Source of the DNA: Oscillospiraceae bacterium | Lineage (GTDB): Bacteria > Bacillota > Clostridia > Oscillospirales > Ruminococcaceae | Length of the DNA: 10,997 bases | Direction: 5' to 3' | NCBI GenBank assembly: GCA_029062865.1 | Contig: JAIDPG010000214.1 | Coordinates: forward strand, 1 to 10,997 | In this document: in pieces, positions 1 through 6,205 of the stretch | How positions within the stretch are numbered: position 1 is the first letter of the stretch | How the letters are laid out: the number at the start of each line of letters is the position of its first letter | Notes under the pieces: model-generated | What the model was told of the DNA's origin: nothing | What the model saw: the letters and a program-made list of their open reading frames with translations, nothing else | Databases searched by the model: none | Program-made: the position numbers and the translations under genes

Positions 1-280
1 TTTCCGAGCCGAGCTTCACGCGTAATTCGTGCCGTTCAAACAGTCTTACATTAGCGTTACTTTCGGCGAGCTTGCGCTCCTTCGCGGGGCTTTCAAGCTC
101 CAGAATAACGGAGCTCACGAACATAATTTCCCGCCGCGCGTCGACGGAGCTTTTGTAAAGCCGCGCCGATTTTACCTCGCTTTTATTGAGCTTCAGCGCC
201 ACCAGCGCCTTTTGAACAGTGCGTTCTTCCTTCGGCTGTTGATCTAAAGCGGTCTTTATCCCGGTTACTATGACCGCCAT
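1..280 (-). CDS. FAD-dependent oxidoreductase-like protein (COG2509 type), N-terminal part only
   Basis: Only the first 93 codons are present; the 3' end lies beyond position 1. The protein begins MAVIVTGIKTALDQQP. A stretch at about residues 33-55 (KSEVKSARLYKSSVDARREI) resembles the N-terminal domain of the uncharacterised FAD-dependent proteins of COG2509, where a ferredoxin-like segment with a K-x-S-x-D-A-R-x-K pattern precedes the FAD-binding Rossmann fold. The Rossmann glycines would lie outside the window, so no cofactor motif can be seen. The ATG at 280 has GGAGG at 286-290 inside the end of cdaR, and only one base separates it from the cdaR stop, so it is the last visible gene of the trmL-cdaA-cdaR operon. 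Substrate and role are unknown in the family. The assignment rests on N-terminal similarity recalled from the family, so it is moderate. Confidence 0.6.
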   Translation of the reverse strand, partial: MAVIVTGIKTALDQQPKEERTVQKALVALKLNKSEVKSARLYKSSVDARREIMFVSSVILELESPAKERKLAESNANVRLFERHELRVKLGSE

Positions 281-281
281 T

Positions 282-1550
282 TTAACCTCCGCTTCCGAGG
301 CTCTTCGCGTTTATCGTCACCGTGTATTCGCCCGAAACCCAGCAAGTCTGCTGTGTTCCCTTGATTTGAACGGAAGCCGCAACATCCTGCGAGCCCTCGT
401 GGAGCTGCGCGCCGAGCAGGTTTACCGTCGCGGTAATATCCGCCGCTTTTATCTCGGAAATGCGCTCGCTCGGACCGATAACCGTGACCTTGAGTTGGTT
501 TGTTATCAAGGAAATATCGAAATTATTCGGCTTGTTGTTTATCTGTATATTCTCGCGCGGAACGTAGAAATCAAGCTTGCCGTAGTCATCGACCGCCCAT
601 TCGATGAGCGCGCTGTTGTTGCCCGAAAGGTTCTTGTAGCCGTCGGGAAGCGTTATCGGAAGAATGTTTGTTTTGTTGTTCAGCGTAATGTCGGAAAGGT
701 CGATATTTCCGATGTCAAGCTCGGAGATATTATCAATAGTATCATCGGGTGACGCTATTGTGATTTTTTCGGGATTTATTTTGTATTTCAGACTGTCAAG
801 GTCGAAGTTTTGCGGAACGTTTGTTATCTCGAACTTAAGCGGCAGCTCCTTCTGCTTGTAGATCGGAATGTTCACCGTGACAATATCGTCGGAGAATGTA
901 AGACCCTCAGAGATCACGCCGCCGGTGCTGTGAACTATAATATCGCTGACTGTCTGGAGCGATTCGGAGATGTTTCCGTGGCGGGTGCTCTGCGCCTCAA
1001 CTCTCGTGATTTTCTGAATAATGCTTGCCGAGCCCGTAAGCGTAATGGAAGCGGGGGAGGCGGTGATCTCGCCGAGGTAGTATTCCGGCGGGAGAGTGAT
1101 GTCCGCCGTGCCCTGAACAGGGAATTCCTTCGAGATTATCTCGTCAAGCGTGACGGTAACAAGCTCGGGGCTCGTGCTCGTGATCGAAACCTCGCGGGAG
1201 CTTTTTGACGTGACCTTCAGCGGAAGGCTGTAAACGCCCGCACCTCTCACGGTGGAAAGGTCGACCTCCGCCGTGAAATCTGCCGCGCTCAAATCGCTTA
1301 TATCATAGCGCTTTCCCTCGATAACGATTGAGACCTTCTCGTCAAGCTCGCTCGTGATCTGCAGGTTGTTCTGCGTCATAAAAGCCGTCGGCTCGGTGAT
1401 AACGTCGATGTTGTTTATCTTGTTCGTGATCGTGTCGAACGTAAGCACGGAAATCACGACCCAAAGCCCACACGCGATTATAAAAGCAAGGATAAGGGTT
1501 TTGTAGTTCTTCTTTATTCCGTTAAAGAAGTTCAGAAAAATCGTTTTCAA
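282..1550 (-). CDS. cdaR: CdaR (YbbR-domain) membrane regulator of diadenylate cyclase
   Basis: This 422-residue protein has one N-terminal membrane segment (about residues 18-38, LILAFIIACGLWVV) followed by a long extracytoplasmic part. That part looks like about four YbbR repeats (roughly 50-135, 135-225, 230-315, 320-415), each beta-rich with conserved positions such as V-x-G and P-x-x-V/I-T-V/I. This is the layout of CdaR, which binds and modulates the cyclase CdaA at the membrane in Firmicutes. The gene follows cdaA by 12 bases, the conserved pair order. The start is TTG at 1550. An in-frame stop (the cdaA TAA) lies 12 bases upstream, GGAGG sits 7 bases upstream, and the next Met is about residue 58, after the membrane segment, so no other start fits. 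glmM, which commonly follows cdaR in bacilli, is not next; a COG2509-like gene is. Confidence 0.93.
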   Translation of the reverse strand: MKTIFLNFFNGIKKNYKTLILAFIIACGLWVVISVLTFDTITNKINNIDVITEPTAFMTQNNLQITSELDEKVSIVIEGKRYDISDLSAADFTAEVDLSTVRGAGVYSLPLKVTSKSSREVSITSTSPELVTVTLDEIISKEFPVQGTADITLPPEYYLGEITASPASITLTGSASIIQKITRVEAQSTRHGNISESLQTVSDIIVHSTGGVISEGLTFSDDIVTVNIPIYKQKELPLKFEITNVPQNFDLDSLKYKINPEKITIASPDDTIDNISELDIGNIDLSDITLNNKTNILPITLPDGYKNLSGNNSALIEWAVDDYGKLDFYVPRENIQINNKPNNFDISLITNQLKVTVIGPSERISEIKAADITATVNLLGAQLHEGSQDVAASVQIKGTQQTCWVSGEYTVTINAKSLGSGG

Positions 1551-1557
1551 AATTGCC

Positions 1558-1562
1558 CCTCC
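1558..1562 (-). promoter_or_regulatory. Ribosome binding site fixing the TTG start of cdaR
   Basis: The minus strand reads GGAGG directly after the cdaA stop codon TAA (1563-1565) and 7 bases before TTG at 1550. Because that TAA is in frame with cdaR, translation must begin at this TTG. Stop codon and ribosome binding site abut, which suggests translational coupling between cdaA and cdaR. Confidence 0.8.
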
Positions 1563-2423
1563 TTACTTCGCGGCAGCGCGCTTCTTTTTCTTTTTGTCCG
1601 CGAACGCGCCGGGCATATATTTTCTCATTATCGTAATAAGACTTTCGGGAGTCTGGTCGCGGGAGAGTTGCCCGTCAAGCGCGACGGAGATGTTTCCCGT
1701 TTCCTCGGAAACAACGATAACAAGCGCGTCGGAGTTTTCGCTCATACCAACGGCGGCTCTGTGCCGCGAGCCGAGGTCCGTCGAGAGATACTGATCCTTC
1801 TGCGTGTTCGGCAAAAAGCATCCCGCCGCGTAGATCTTGTTGTTTCTTATTATAACAGCCCCGTCGTGGAGCGGCGCTTTGTTGTAGAAAATGTTGCAGA
1901 ACAGCTCGGGCTCGCACTCCGCGTTTATGATGCTTGTCGTTTCCTTTTCGATGATGTCTCCGAGCCGCGTTTCGCGTTCGATAACGATAAGCGCGCCCGT
2001 CTTGCTGTCGTGAAGCCTCGCGCACGCCTCGGCAATTCCCGCGATAGCCTTGTCGCGGTCGCTCGCGATGCGCTCCGACGAGCCGCCTGCCAGCGTAGAA
2101 ACGCTCGCCCGCCCGACCTTTTCAAGAATTCGCCTCAGTTCCGGCTGGAACACGATTATAAGCGCGATAATTCCCACTTGAAGGAAGTTGTCAATAAGAT
2201 AACCCATAACCTTCAGCTCAAAGGATTTAACGAGAATGAACACGAGCAGCAGCAGGAAAATACCCTTTAACAGCTGCATAGCGCGCGTCTCGCGCATAAG
2301 ACTTATCAGCGCGTAGATCAAAAAAGTCAGCAGCAGGATATCTATTACGTCAAAAACCGTAACAGACCGCACTATTCGGAGAAAATTCCCGAAAATATCC
2401 TCAATATATCTGAATAAGCTCAA
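1563..2423 (-). CDS. cdaA: Diadenylate cyclase CdaA (DAC domain, membrane-bound)
   Basis: It makes cyclic di-AMP from two ATP at the cytoplasmic face of the membrane; in Firmicutes this second messenger controls potassium and osmolyte transport and cell-wall balance. The 286-residue protein has three hydrophobic segments in its first 100 residues (about 24-44, 53-67, 75-92), then the DAC domain. The catalytic DGA motif is at residues 187-189 (within PLHDGAVII) and the RHR motif at 220-222 (within GSRHRAAVG); both are intact, so the enzyme should be active. The C-terminus ends in a lysine-rich tail (ADKKKKKRAAAK), a variable feature that could contact RNA, nucleotides or lipid head groups. The start is TTG at 2423: an in-frame TGA lies 9 bases upstream, a GAGGTGAGG site precedes it at 2428-2436, and the next Met is near residue 43, beyond the first membrane segment. 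Confidence 0.97.
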   Translation of the reverse strand: MSLFRYIEDIFGNFLRIVRSVTVFDVIDILLLTFLIYALISLMRETRAMQLLKGIFLLLLVFILVKSFELKVMGYLIDNFLQVGIIALIIVFQPELRRILEKVGRASVSTLAGGSSERIASDRDKAIAGIAEACARLHDSKTGALIVIERETRLGDIIEKETTSIINAECEPELFCNIFYNKAPLHDGAVIIRNNKIYAAGCFLPNTQKDQYLSTDLGSRHRAAVGMSENSDALVIVVSEETGNISVALDGQLSRDQTPESLITIMRKYMPGAFADKKKKKRAAAK

Positions 2424-2461
2424 AAGCCCTCACCTCATTTGTCTGTTTCGCCGAAATGTAA

Positions 2462-3334
2462 TTACCCGCGATCCTGTCCTCTTACAAACACCGCCACGGT
2501 GTCGGGTCCCGCGTTGCAGCTTACAACAACGCCCATTTTCGATATCATTGCGGGCGGATAACCGATTTTCTTCGTGAGCTTGTCGATGAACTCCTTTTCA
2601 AGATCGGGGTGTGTTGTCGTAATTACCGAATACGGCGTTTTGGGGATCATCCGCGCCGCCGCCGTTTCGACTGCCGCGTCGATAATGGCCTTTTCGCCGC
2701 GTGCCTTCTTGAGGACTTGAGTAACCTCGTCATACAGCACGATAAGCGGCTTCAAGCCCATAAGCTCGCCCAGAAACGATGCCGCCGCGGAAATGCGCCC
2801 CGATTTCTTCATATGGCGAAGATCGAAGCCCACAAGCAGAGCGTCAATGTGCGCCGCCCAGTCCTCGAGGTAGCTTACAACGCTGTCGACGCTTTGCCCC
2901 TCGCTGAGCTTCTTGCAAGCCTCAACGATAGGATAGCCGTAGCCCAGCGAGTAGCTTCTTCCGTCAACCACACGAACGTCCAGGTCGGGGAGTTCCTCCT
3001 TGATGTTATCTGCCGCGATGACCGCCTGCGAATAGGTCTGCGAGCCGTGGGAGTTTATAACGTCCACGATTATCGTCCGCGCTCCGTCGTTGTAAAGCTC
3101 GCGGTATTTGTCCTCGAACTGGATTTGATTTATCTGCGAGTGCTTCGGGATCTCCTGGTTTTCCTTAAGCACCTTGTAGAACTCGTCAATGTCGATCTCC
3201 ACTCTGTCGAGCTTTGTCTGGTCGTTATAAGAAACGGCAAACGGCATAACGCAGAGGATATGCTCCCATTCCTTTTCCGCCTCCGGGGTAATGTCGCAGC
3301 CGCTGTCCGTGATAATTCTTACTTTCTCGCTCAT
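2462..3334 (-). CDS. DegV family fatty-acid-binding protein
   Basis: DegV (FakB-like) proteins bind a fatty acid in a deep pocket; several Firmicute members present it to FakA for phosphorylation, though many paralogues have no known job. This 290-residue protein has the usual length and landmarks: IITDSGCDIT near the N-terminus (residues 7-16, the TDS-x-x-D pattern), KHSQ at 64-67 (the position of the usual T-S-Q-P motif, here altered), and MKKSGRISAAASFLGE at 175-190, the lipid-pocket segment. Near the end CNAGPDTV (273-280) stands where members often have HTGPGT, so the conserved His is replaced by Asn. The start is ATG at 3334 with AGAAAGGA upstream. It lies between the P-loop gene and cdaA in one operon. 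No fakA is visible. The family is clear; the ligand and partner are not. Confidence 0.93.
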   Translation of the reverse strand: MSEKVRIITDSGCDITPEAEKEWEHILCVMPFAVSYNDQTKLDRVEIDIDEFYKVLKENQEIPKHSQINQIQFEDKYRELYNDGARTIIVDVINSHGSQTYSQAVIAADNIKEELPDLDVRVVDGRSYSLGYGYPIVEACKKLSEGQSVDSVVSYLEDWAAHIDALLVGFDLRHMKKSGRISAAASFLGELMGLKPLIVLYDEVTQVLKKARGEKAIIDAAVETAAARMIPKTPYSVITTTHPDLEKEFIDKLTKKIGYPPAMISKMGVVVSCNAGPDTVAVFVRGQDRG

Positions 3335-3365
3335 AATACTTTTCCTTTCTGTTATTTAATTTTTT

Positions 3366-3455
3366 TTACTTTGTCAACCCAAAGTGTCTTGCCAAAATAT
3401 TCAGTGTTTCCTCGCGCGTGTCTGTTTCAAAATCCGAGCGGGTATAGGTGAAAAA
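3366..3455 (-). other. Out-of-frame C-terminal tail of the P-loop NTPase gene (frame break at GGGTTTT)
   Basis: On the minus strand the codons ACG GGT TTT TCA carry the heptamer GGGTTTT in the X XXY YYZ register. Slipping back one base after TTT, or adding one T to the run, gives 28 further residues starting FTYTRSDFETDT and ending RHFGLTK before TAA at 3366-3368. This tail is acidic and then helical and looks like real protein. The frame as read instead gives a short basic tail (ILKQTRARKH) and leaves 66 bases before degV; the corrected end leaves 31. It may be a sequencing or assembly indel, a natural mutation, or -1 recoding. The sequence alone cannot decide, and an indel is the simplest reading. 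Confidence 0.75.
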
Positions 3456-4039
3456 CCCGTGCTGTTCCAATCGATCTCGACGGGCGGATGATAAAGCGCC
3501 CACGAATTGAAGTTCTTTAATGTCGCTTCGGGATCCTTACACTTTTTTACCTGCTCCAGCATAAATTTCTTGTCCGGATCGTCGCGGTCGAAAAAACGCG
3601 TCGCGCTGATATCGGGAGGATCGCAGAGCATTACCGCAACGTGGTCATAGTCGGATATTTCGCGCAGTACGTCAAGCGGCATATTGGTGTCAACAATGAT
3701 TTTCTTTCCGCTTGCCGAGAGCCTTGTAAGCTCCATGATCTCGATCTCCGCGCACTCCCGCGAAACGTTCTGCATCCATTCCCAATGCTCCTCGGGCATC
3801 ATGTTCAGCCATTCCTCCCAGCCCGACATTGTGTCGAAATAGCATAAGCCGGGCTGCTTCCAACGCGAGAGCTTTTCCCGCGGAAACACGTCGCTGTAAT
3901 TTTCGCCGCAGAATATCATATCATACCGCTCGGAAAGCATTTTCACCATTGTCGACTTTCCCGCGTAGCTGTGTCCCGTAATAAAATAAACATCGCGCAG
4001 GTAATGCTTTATTATGTTGTCGCTTATCTGAATTTTCAA
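3401..4039 (-). CDS. P-loop NTPase (kinase-like), unrecognised; 3' end out of frame
   Basis: As read, the gene gives 212 residues. A Walker A motif, GHSYAGKST, is at residues 22-30 after a hydrophobic strand (DVYFIT). KKIIVDTNMP, near residue 112, has the look of a Walker B strand, and DPPDISATRFFDRDD is a later acidic-basic stretch, as in small-molecule or shikimate-kinase-like folds. The substrate is unknown. The last 16 residues as read are probably wrong: at the T run (3451-3455 on the plus strand) the -1 frame continues in step to a stop at 3366, giving a 224-residue protein (see the tail feature). The start is TTG at 4039 with AGGAG 7 bases upstream; the next Met (residue 31) lies beyond Walker A, so TTG is needed. 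It sits between trmL and degV in the cdaA operon. The NTPase call is good, the function unknown. Confidence 0.8.
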   Translation of the reverse strand: MKIQISDNIIKHYLRDVYFITGHSYAGKSTMVKMLSERYDMIFCGENYSDVFPREKLSRWKQPGLCYFDTMSGWEEWLNMMPEEHWEWMQNVSRECAEIEIMELTRLSASGKKIIVDTNMPLDVLREISDYDHVAVMLCDPPDISATRFFDRDDPDKKFMLEQVKKCKDPEATLKNFNSWALYHPPVEIDWNSTGFSPIPARILKQTRARKH

Positions 4040-4056
4040 CCGCTCTCTCCTAAAAA

Positions 4057-4560
4057 TTATTCCGCCTGCGACCAGTCAAACCCGCGCAGATTTCCGAAAT
4101 TCTGCAATTCGGGGAAATCCCATTGCCGAAGCACCTCATAAGCCGCTATCGCCACGCTGTTCGAGAGGTTAAGGCTGCGCAGCGTCGGCATCATCGGAAT
4201 GCGAACGCAAGCGTCCTTGTGCTTGAACAGCAGCTCCTCGGGAAGCCCCGCGTCCTCGCGCCCAAAGATAATGTAGCACTTGTCGGGATATTTCACGTCC
4301 GTGTAGCGGTTCTGCGCCTTTGTCGTAAAGAAGAAGCACTCCCCGTCGACCTTGGCGAAAAAAGCCTCAAAGCCGTTGTAATAGCTTATATCGAGATATT
4401 TCCAGTAATCCAGCCCCGCGCGCTTGAGCTGCTTGTCCGTCGGCTCGAAGCCCATCGGCTTTATGATATGAAGCCGCGCGCCCGTCACCGCGCAGGTCCG
4501 CGCGATGTTCCCGGTGTTCTGCGGTATCTGCGGCTCTCCGAGAACGATATTCAGCTGCAA
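4057..4560 (-). CDS. trmL: tRNA (cytidine(34)-2'-O)-methyltransferase TrmL (SPOUT family)
   Basis: TrmL transfers a methyl group from S-adenosylmethionine to the 2'-OH of the wobble nucleotide 34 of certain tRNA-Leu species. The 167-residue length is typical of this minimal SPOUT enzyme. The three family motifs are present: PQIPQNTGNIARTC at residues 10-23, FGREDAGLP at 99-107 (usual form FG-x-E-x-x-GLP) and RSLNLSNSVAIAAYE at 128-142, which form the trefoil-knot AdoMet site. The start is TTG at 4560. An in-frame TAG lies 6 bases upstream and the protein begins right at the expected LNIVL strand, so no ATG start is possible; the upstream GGCGGGG is a weak ribosome site. It is the first gene after a good promoter (4599-4627) and so probably leads the six-gene operon that includes cdaA and cdaR. 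The P-loop gene begins 17 bases after its stop. Confidence 0.95.
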   Translation of the reverse strand: MQLNIVLGEPQIPQNTGNIARTCAVTGARLHIIKPMGFEPTDKQLKRAGLDYWKYLDISYYNGFEAFFAKVDGECFFFTTKAQNRYTDVKYPDKCYIIFGREDAGLPEELLFKHKDACVRIPMMPTLRSLNLSNSVAIAAYEVLRQWDFPELQNFGNLRGFDWSQAE

Positions 4561-4598
4561 GATCTATCCCCGCCTTTTCCACTGCATAATACATATAT

Positions 4599-4627
4599 AT
4601 TATAGCATATTCTGCCAAGCAATGCAA
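4599..4627 (-). promoter_or_regulatory. Sigma-A promoter of the trmL-cdaA-cdaR operon
   Basis: The minus strand has TTGCAT (4622-4627), a 17-base spacer and a perfect TATAAT (4599-4604). Transcription would start near 4592, giving a 5' leader of about 30 bases before the TTG of trmL. It lies between the terminator of the upstream lipoprotein gene and trmL, as expected for an operon promoter. No c-di-AMP riboswitch could fit in so short a leader. Confidence 0.8.
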
Positions 4628-4648
4628 GGGCTTTTTTGGAATTATCAC

Positions 4649-4676
4649 AAAAAATCCCCTGTGATATACAGGGGAT
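4649..4676 (-). terminator. Rho-independent terminator of the lipoprotein gene
   Basis: On the minus strand a perfect 9-base stem, ATCCCCTGT paired with ACAGGGGAT (plus-strand arms 4654-4662 and 4668-4676), has a 5-base loop and is followed by six T (4649-4654, overlapping the arm by one base). It lies 26 bases past the stop of the gene ending at 4702 and just before the trmL promoter, so it separates the two units. Confidence 0.88.
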
Positions 4677-4701
4677 CGAACCTATTCTTCAAAAACCGGC
4701 G

Positions 4702-5310
4702 TCACGCGTCGTATTTTTCAACGATCTCGTCGTAAATGGATTGATTGAAGCTTTCTTTATCAAATACTCCCAATTGATAGCTGTCGGATAACGCCGCGTT
4801 TTTAAACGTTACTCTGCGGTTCTTTTCGGCGGAGTTTTTTGTGGGATAGCGCCCGTCGGAATCGCACATGACCCAATAAACATCGTTGTCGTCCTTTGCG
4901 AGGAAGAACAACCATTCGTCGCCCTTTTGCATGGGCGTCAAATCGCTGAAGGTATAGAATATCCCGTCGATAATGCCGGAATCCTGTAAGGTCGTGAGCC
5001 TGTCTCCAACGTTCACGTCGCCCAACAATACTTGCTTTACCTCTATGGTGTTATAGGATCTTATTATACTATGGTATGGAAAAAACTCGTTAGATTTATC
5101 GGGAACGGAATCTTCGGCAAACTCTCCGACAACGACCGTATCGCAATAGCTTTCGAGCTGTTCAAGGCTTTCGGGCATAATCCTATCAATAATTCCGACT
5201 CTTGCCAGTTCAAGATCGGAATAAATTTCCGGGGCTTCGGATGTGCCGCCGCAAGCCGTAATTGAAAACCAAGTCGCTAAAGCAGCTATAACGGAAATAA
5301 TTTTAATCAT
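4702..5310 (-). CDS. Putative secreted lipoprotein of unknown function
   Basis: The 202-residue protein begins MIKIISVIAALATWF and reaches a lipobox-like ITAC at residues 17-20, so it is probably cleaved before Cys20 and lipid-anchored on the outer face of the membrane. After a linker, a beta-rich region follows: CDTVVVGEF (about 55-63), IEVKQVLLGDVNVGD (about 89-103) and KGDEWLFFLAKDDNDVYWV (about 129-147). This order resembles small OB-like extracytoplasmic domains with a v-x-v-G ... v-x-v-x-x-v-l-k-G ... G-e-x-y-l-l-F-L pattern, common in Gram-positive lipoproteins of unknown function. That link is my inference. The start is ATG at 5310 with AGGAGGGG upstream. It stands alone between two operons with two candidate promoters and its own terminator. 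Part of the gene is distinctly AT-rich (5041-5100 has 18 G or C of 60), unlike the flanking operons, which hints at a recent arrival. Confidence 0.8.
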   Translation of the reverse strand: MIKIISVIAALATWFSITACGGTSEAPEIYSDLELARVGIIDRIMPESLEQLESYCDTVVVGEFAEDSVPDKSNEFFPYHSIIRSYNTIEVKQVLLGDVNVGDRLTTLQDSGIIDGIFYTFSDLTPMQKGDEWLFFLAKDDNDVYWVMCDSDGRYPTKNSAEKNRRVTFKNAALSDSYQLGVFDKESFNQSIYDEIVEKYDA

Positions 5311-5347
5311 AATTTAGCCCCTCCTATTCTGCCGCATAAACATTTTT

Positions 5348-5451
5348 TTTATTATACCATATTTTCAAGCCAATCGTATGCAGACTTGAGCTTTAATGCT
5401 CATCCTGTTAAAGATTTTACATTGTCTTTATTATACCATATTATTTCAAGC
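5348..5451 (-). repeat. Direct repeat of promoter core (5348-5370 and 5427-5451)
   Basis: Two copies, 79 bases apart, share plus-strand TTTATTATACCATATT followed by TTCAAGC; the second has two extra bases between these parts. Each contains a TATAAT box read on the minus strand, so a promoter segment seems to have been duplicated upstream of the lipoprotein gene. Confidence 0.7.
5351..5379 (-). promoter_or_regulatory. Proximal promoter candidate of the lipoprotein gene (extended -10)
   Basis: The minus strand has a perfect TATAAT (5351-5356) preceded by TGG, an extended -10. No good -35 is found at 16 to 18 bases (the best are ATACGA-like). It would start transcription about 35 bases before the gene, and it shares the sequence around its -10 with the distal promoter. 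Confidence 0.5.
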
Positions 5452-5458
5452 ATTTCAA
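5430..5458 (-). promoter_or_regulatory. Distal sigma-A promoter of the lipoprotein gene
   Basis: TTGAAA (5453-5458), a 17-base spacer and TATAAT (5430-5435) with an extended TGG lie on the minus strand. It would give a leader of about 110 bases before the ATG at 5310. It is the better of the two candidates. Confidence 0.72.
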
Positions 5459-5586
5459 GGGGATTTTGCGATTTTGCCCAAAAATCTCCGGCGCTTGAAA
5501 AAGCCGCGGCAAAATGCTGCAATATGAGTGCAGCAAGGCGCATCACTTAATCTTATCTTAAAGGGGGCATAAGATTATATAGAAAA
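5459..5586. other. Non-coding stretch between the engB terminator and the lipoprotein promoters
   Basis: The whole gene-free gap is 5311-5614. Its left part holds the two promoters; this part has no credible open frame, the longest ATG frame being eight codons (5524-5550). It contains two small inverted repeats: TGCTGCA/TGCAGCA (5515-5521 and 5529-5535, 7-base loop) and TAATCTTAT/ATAAGATTA (5548-5556 and 5569-5577, 12-base loop). No T tract or promoter makes either a clear terminator or small RNA. Confidence 0.45.
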
Positions 5587-5608
5587 ATCCCCCGCCGAAG
5601 CGGGGGAT
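5583..5608 (-). terminator. Rho-independent terminator of the lon-engB operon (cUUCGg loop)
   Basis: On the minus strand ATCCCCCGC pairs with GCGGGGGAT (plus-strand arms 5587-5595 and 5600-5608). The loop is TTCG closed by C-G, the very stable cUUCGg tetraloop, and five T follow (5583-5587, overlapping the arm by one base). It begins 7 bases past the engB stop. Confidence 0.92.
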
Positions 5609-5614
5609 CATGCT

Positions 5615-6205
5615 TTATTCATCGTCCTCGGCGATCTCCTCAATGATCGCCCGTATCTCCTCAACACCCTCACCGGTCTCGGCGGAGAACTCAACTATCG
5701 TAATATCCTCGGCGCACGGCAGCTCGGAGAGCAGGGAAGCGCGGCGCTCCTCGCGCTGCTTTTTTGTCAGCTTGTCCGCTTTAGTCAAAACCACAACGAA
5801 CGGAAACCCGCCGTCTATCAGGAAATTCACCATAGAAAGGTCGTCCGCGGTAGGCGGGTGACGGAAGTCGATAAGCTGAAACAGCAGCGAAAGCTCACGC
5901 TCCGACGAAAGATACCCGCCGATAAGTTTGTTCCAGCTAGCCTTTTCGGCTTTGGAAACCTTCGCGTAGCCATACCCCGGAAGATCCACGATAAAGATAT
6001 TTTCCAGCTCGTAGAAGTTTATCGTCGCGGTTTTACCCGGCATTGCGGACACTCTCGCGAGCGATTTGCGGTTGAAGATCTTGTTTATCAGAGAGCTTTT
6101 CCCGACGTTCGAGCGCCCAGAAAACGCGATCTCCGCGCGGTCGGGCGGGGGTATCTGTTCAAACTTCCCGTAGGAAGTGAAGAATTTCGCGTTGTTGTAA
6201 TTCAT
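5615..6205 (-). CDS. ysxC: Ribosome-assembly GTPase EngB/YsxC
   Basis: This TrmE-Era-type GTPase (EngB, YsxC, YihA) is needed for late assembly of the 50S subunit and is essential in Bacillus subtilis. The 196 residues match the family length. The nucleotide motifs are complete: G1 GRSNVGKSS at 30-38, a G2 Thr in the PGKTATINFY stretch (56-65), G3 DLPG at 74-77 within VDLPGYGYAKV, G4 TKAD at 141-144, and G5 SAE at 174-176. The C-terminus is short and acidic (AEDDE). The start is ATG at 6205, which overlaps the stop of the preceding gene (ATGA), so translation is probably coupled. It is the last gene of the lon operon, ended by a strong terminator. lon next to ysxC is known from Bacillus; here two extra genes lie between them. 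Confidence 0.97.
   Translation of the reverse strand: MNYNNAKFFTSYGKFEQIPPPDRAEIAFSGRSNVGKSSLINKIFNRKSLARVSAMPGKTATINFYELENIFIVDLPGYGYAKVSKAEKASWNKLIGGYLSSERELSLLFQLIDFRHPPTADDLSMVNFLIDGGFPFVVVLTKADKLTKKQREERRASLLSELPCAEDITIVEFSAETGEGVEEIRAIIEEIAEDDE

Noticed and set aside
270..1208. Overlapping plus-strand frames of 160, 65 and 132 codons opposite cdaR
   Set aside because: They mirror the codon bias of cdaR and have no domain or start signals.
2609..3451. 280-codon open frame on the plus strand across degV
   Set aside because: It is antisense to a clear DegV gene and shows no motif, so it is a shadow frame.
4561..4598. A c-di-AMP riboswitch upstream of the cdaA operon
   Set aside because: The predicted leader is only about 30 bases, far too short for a ydaO-type riboswitch, and no such fold was seen.
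5068..5080. TATAAT-like sequence on the minus strand inside the lipoprotein gene
   Set aside because: No -35 match at 16 to 18 bases (AACGAG at 17), and it is within coding sequence.
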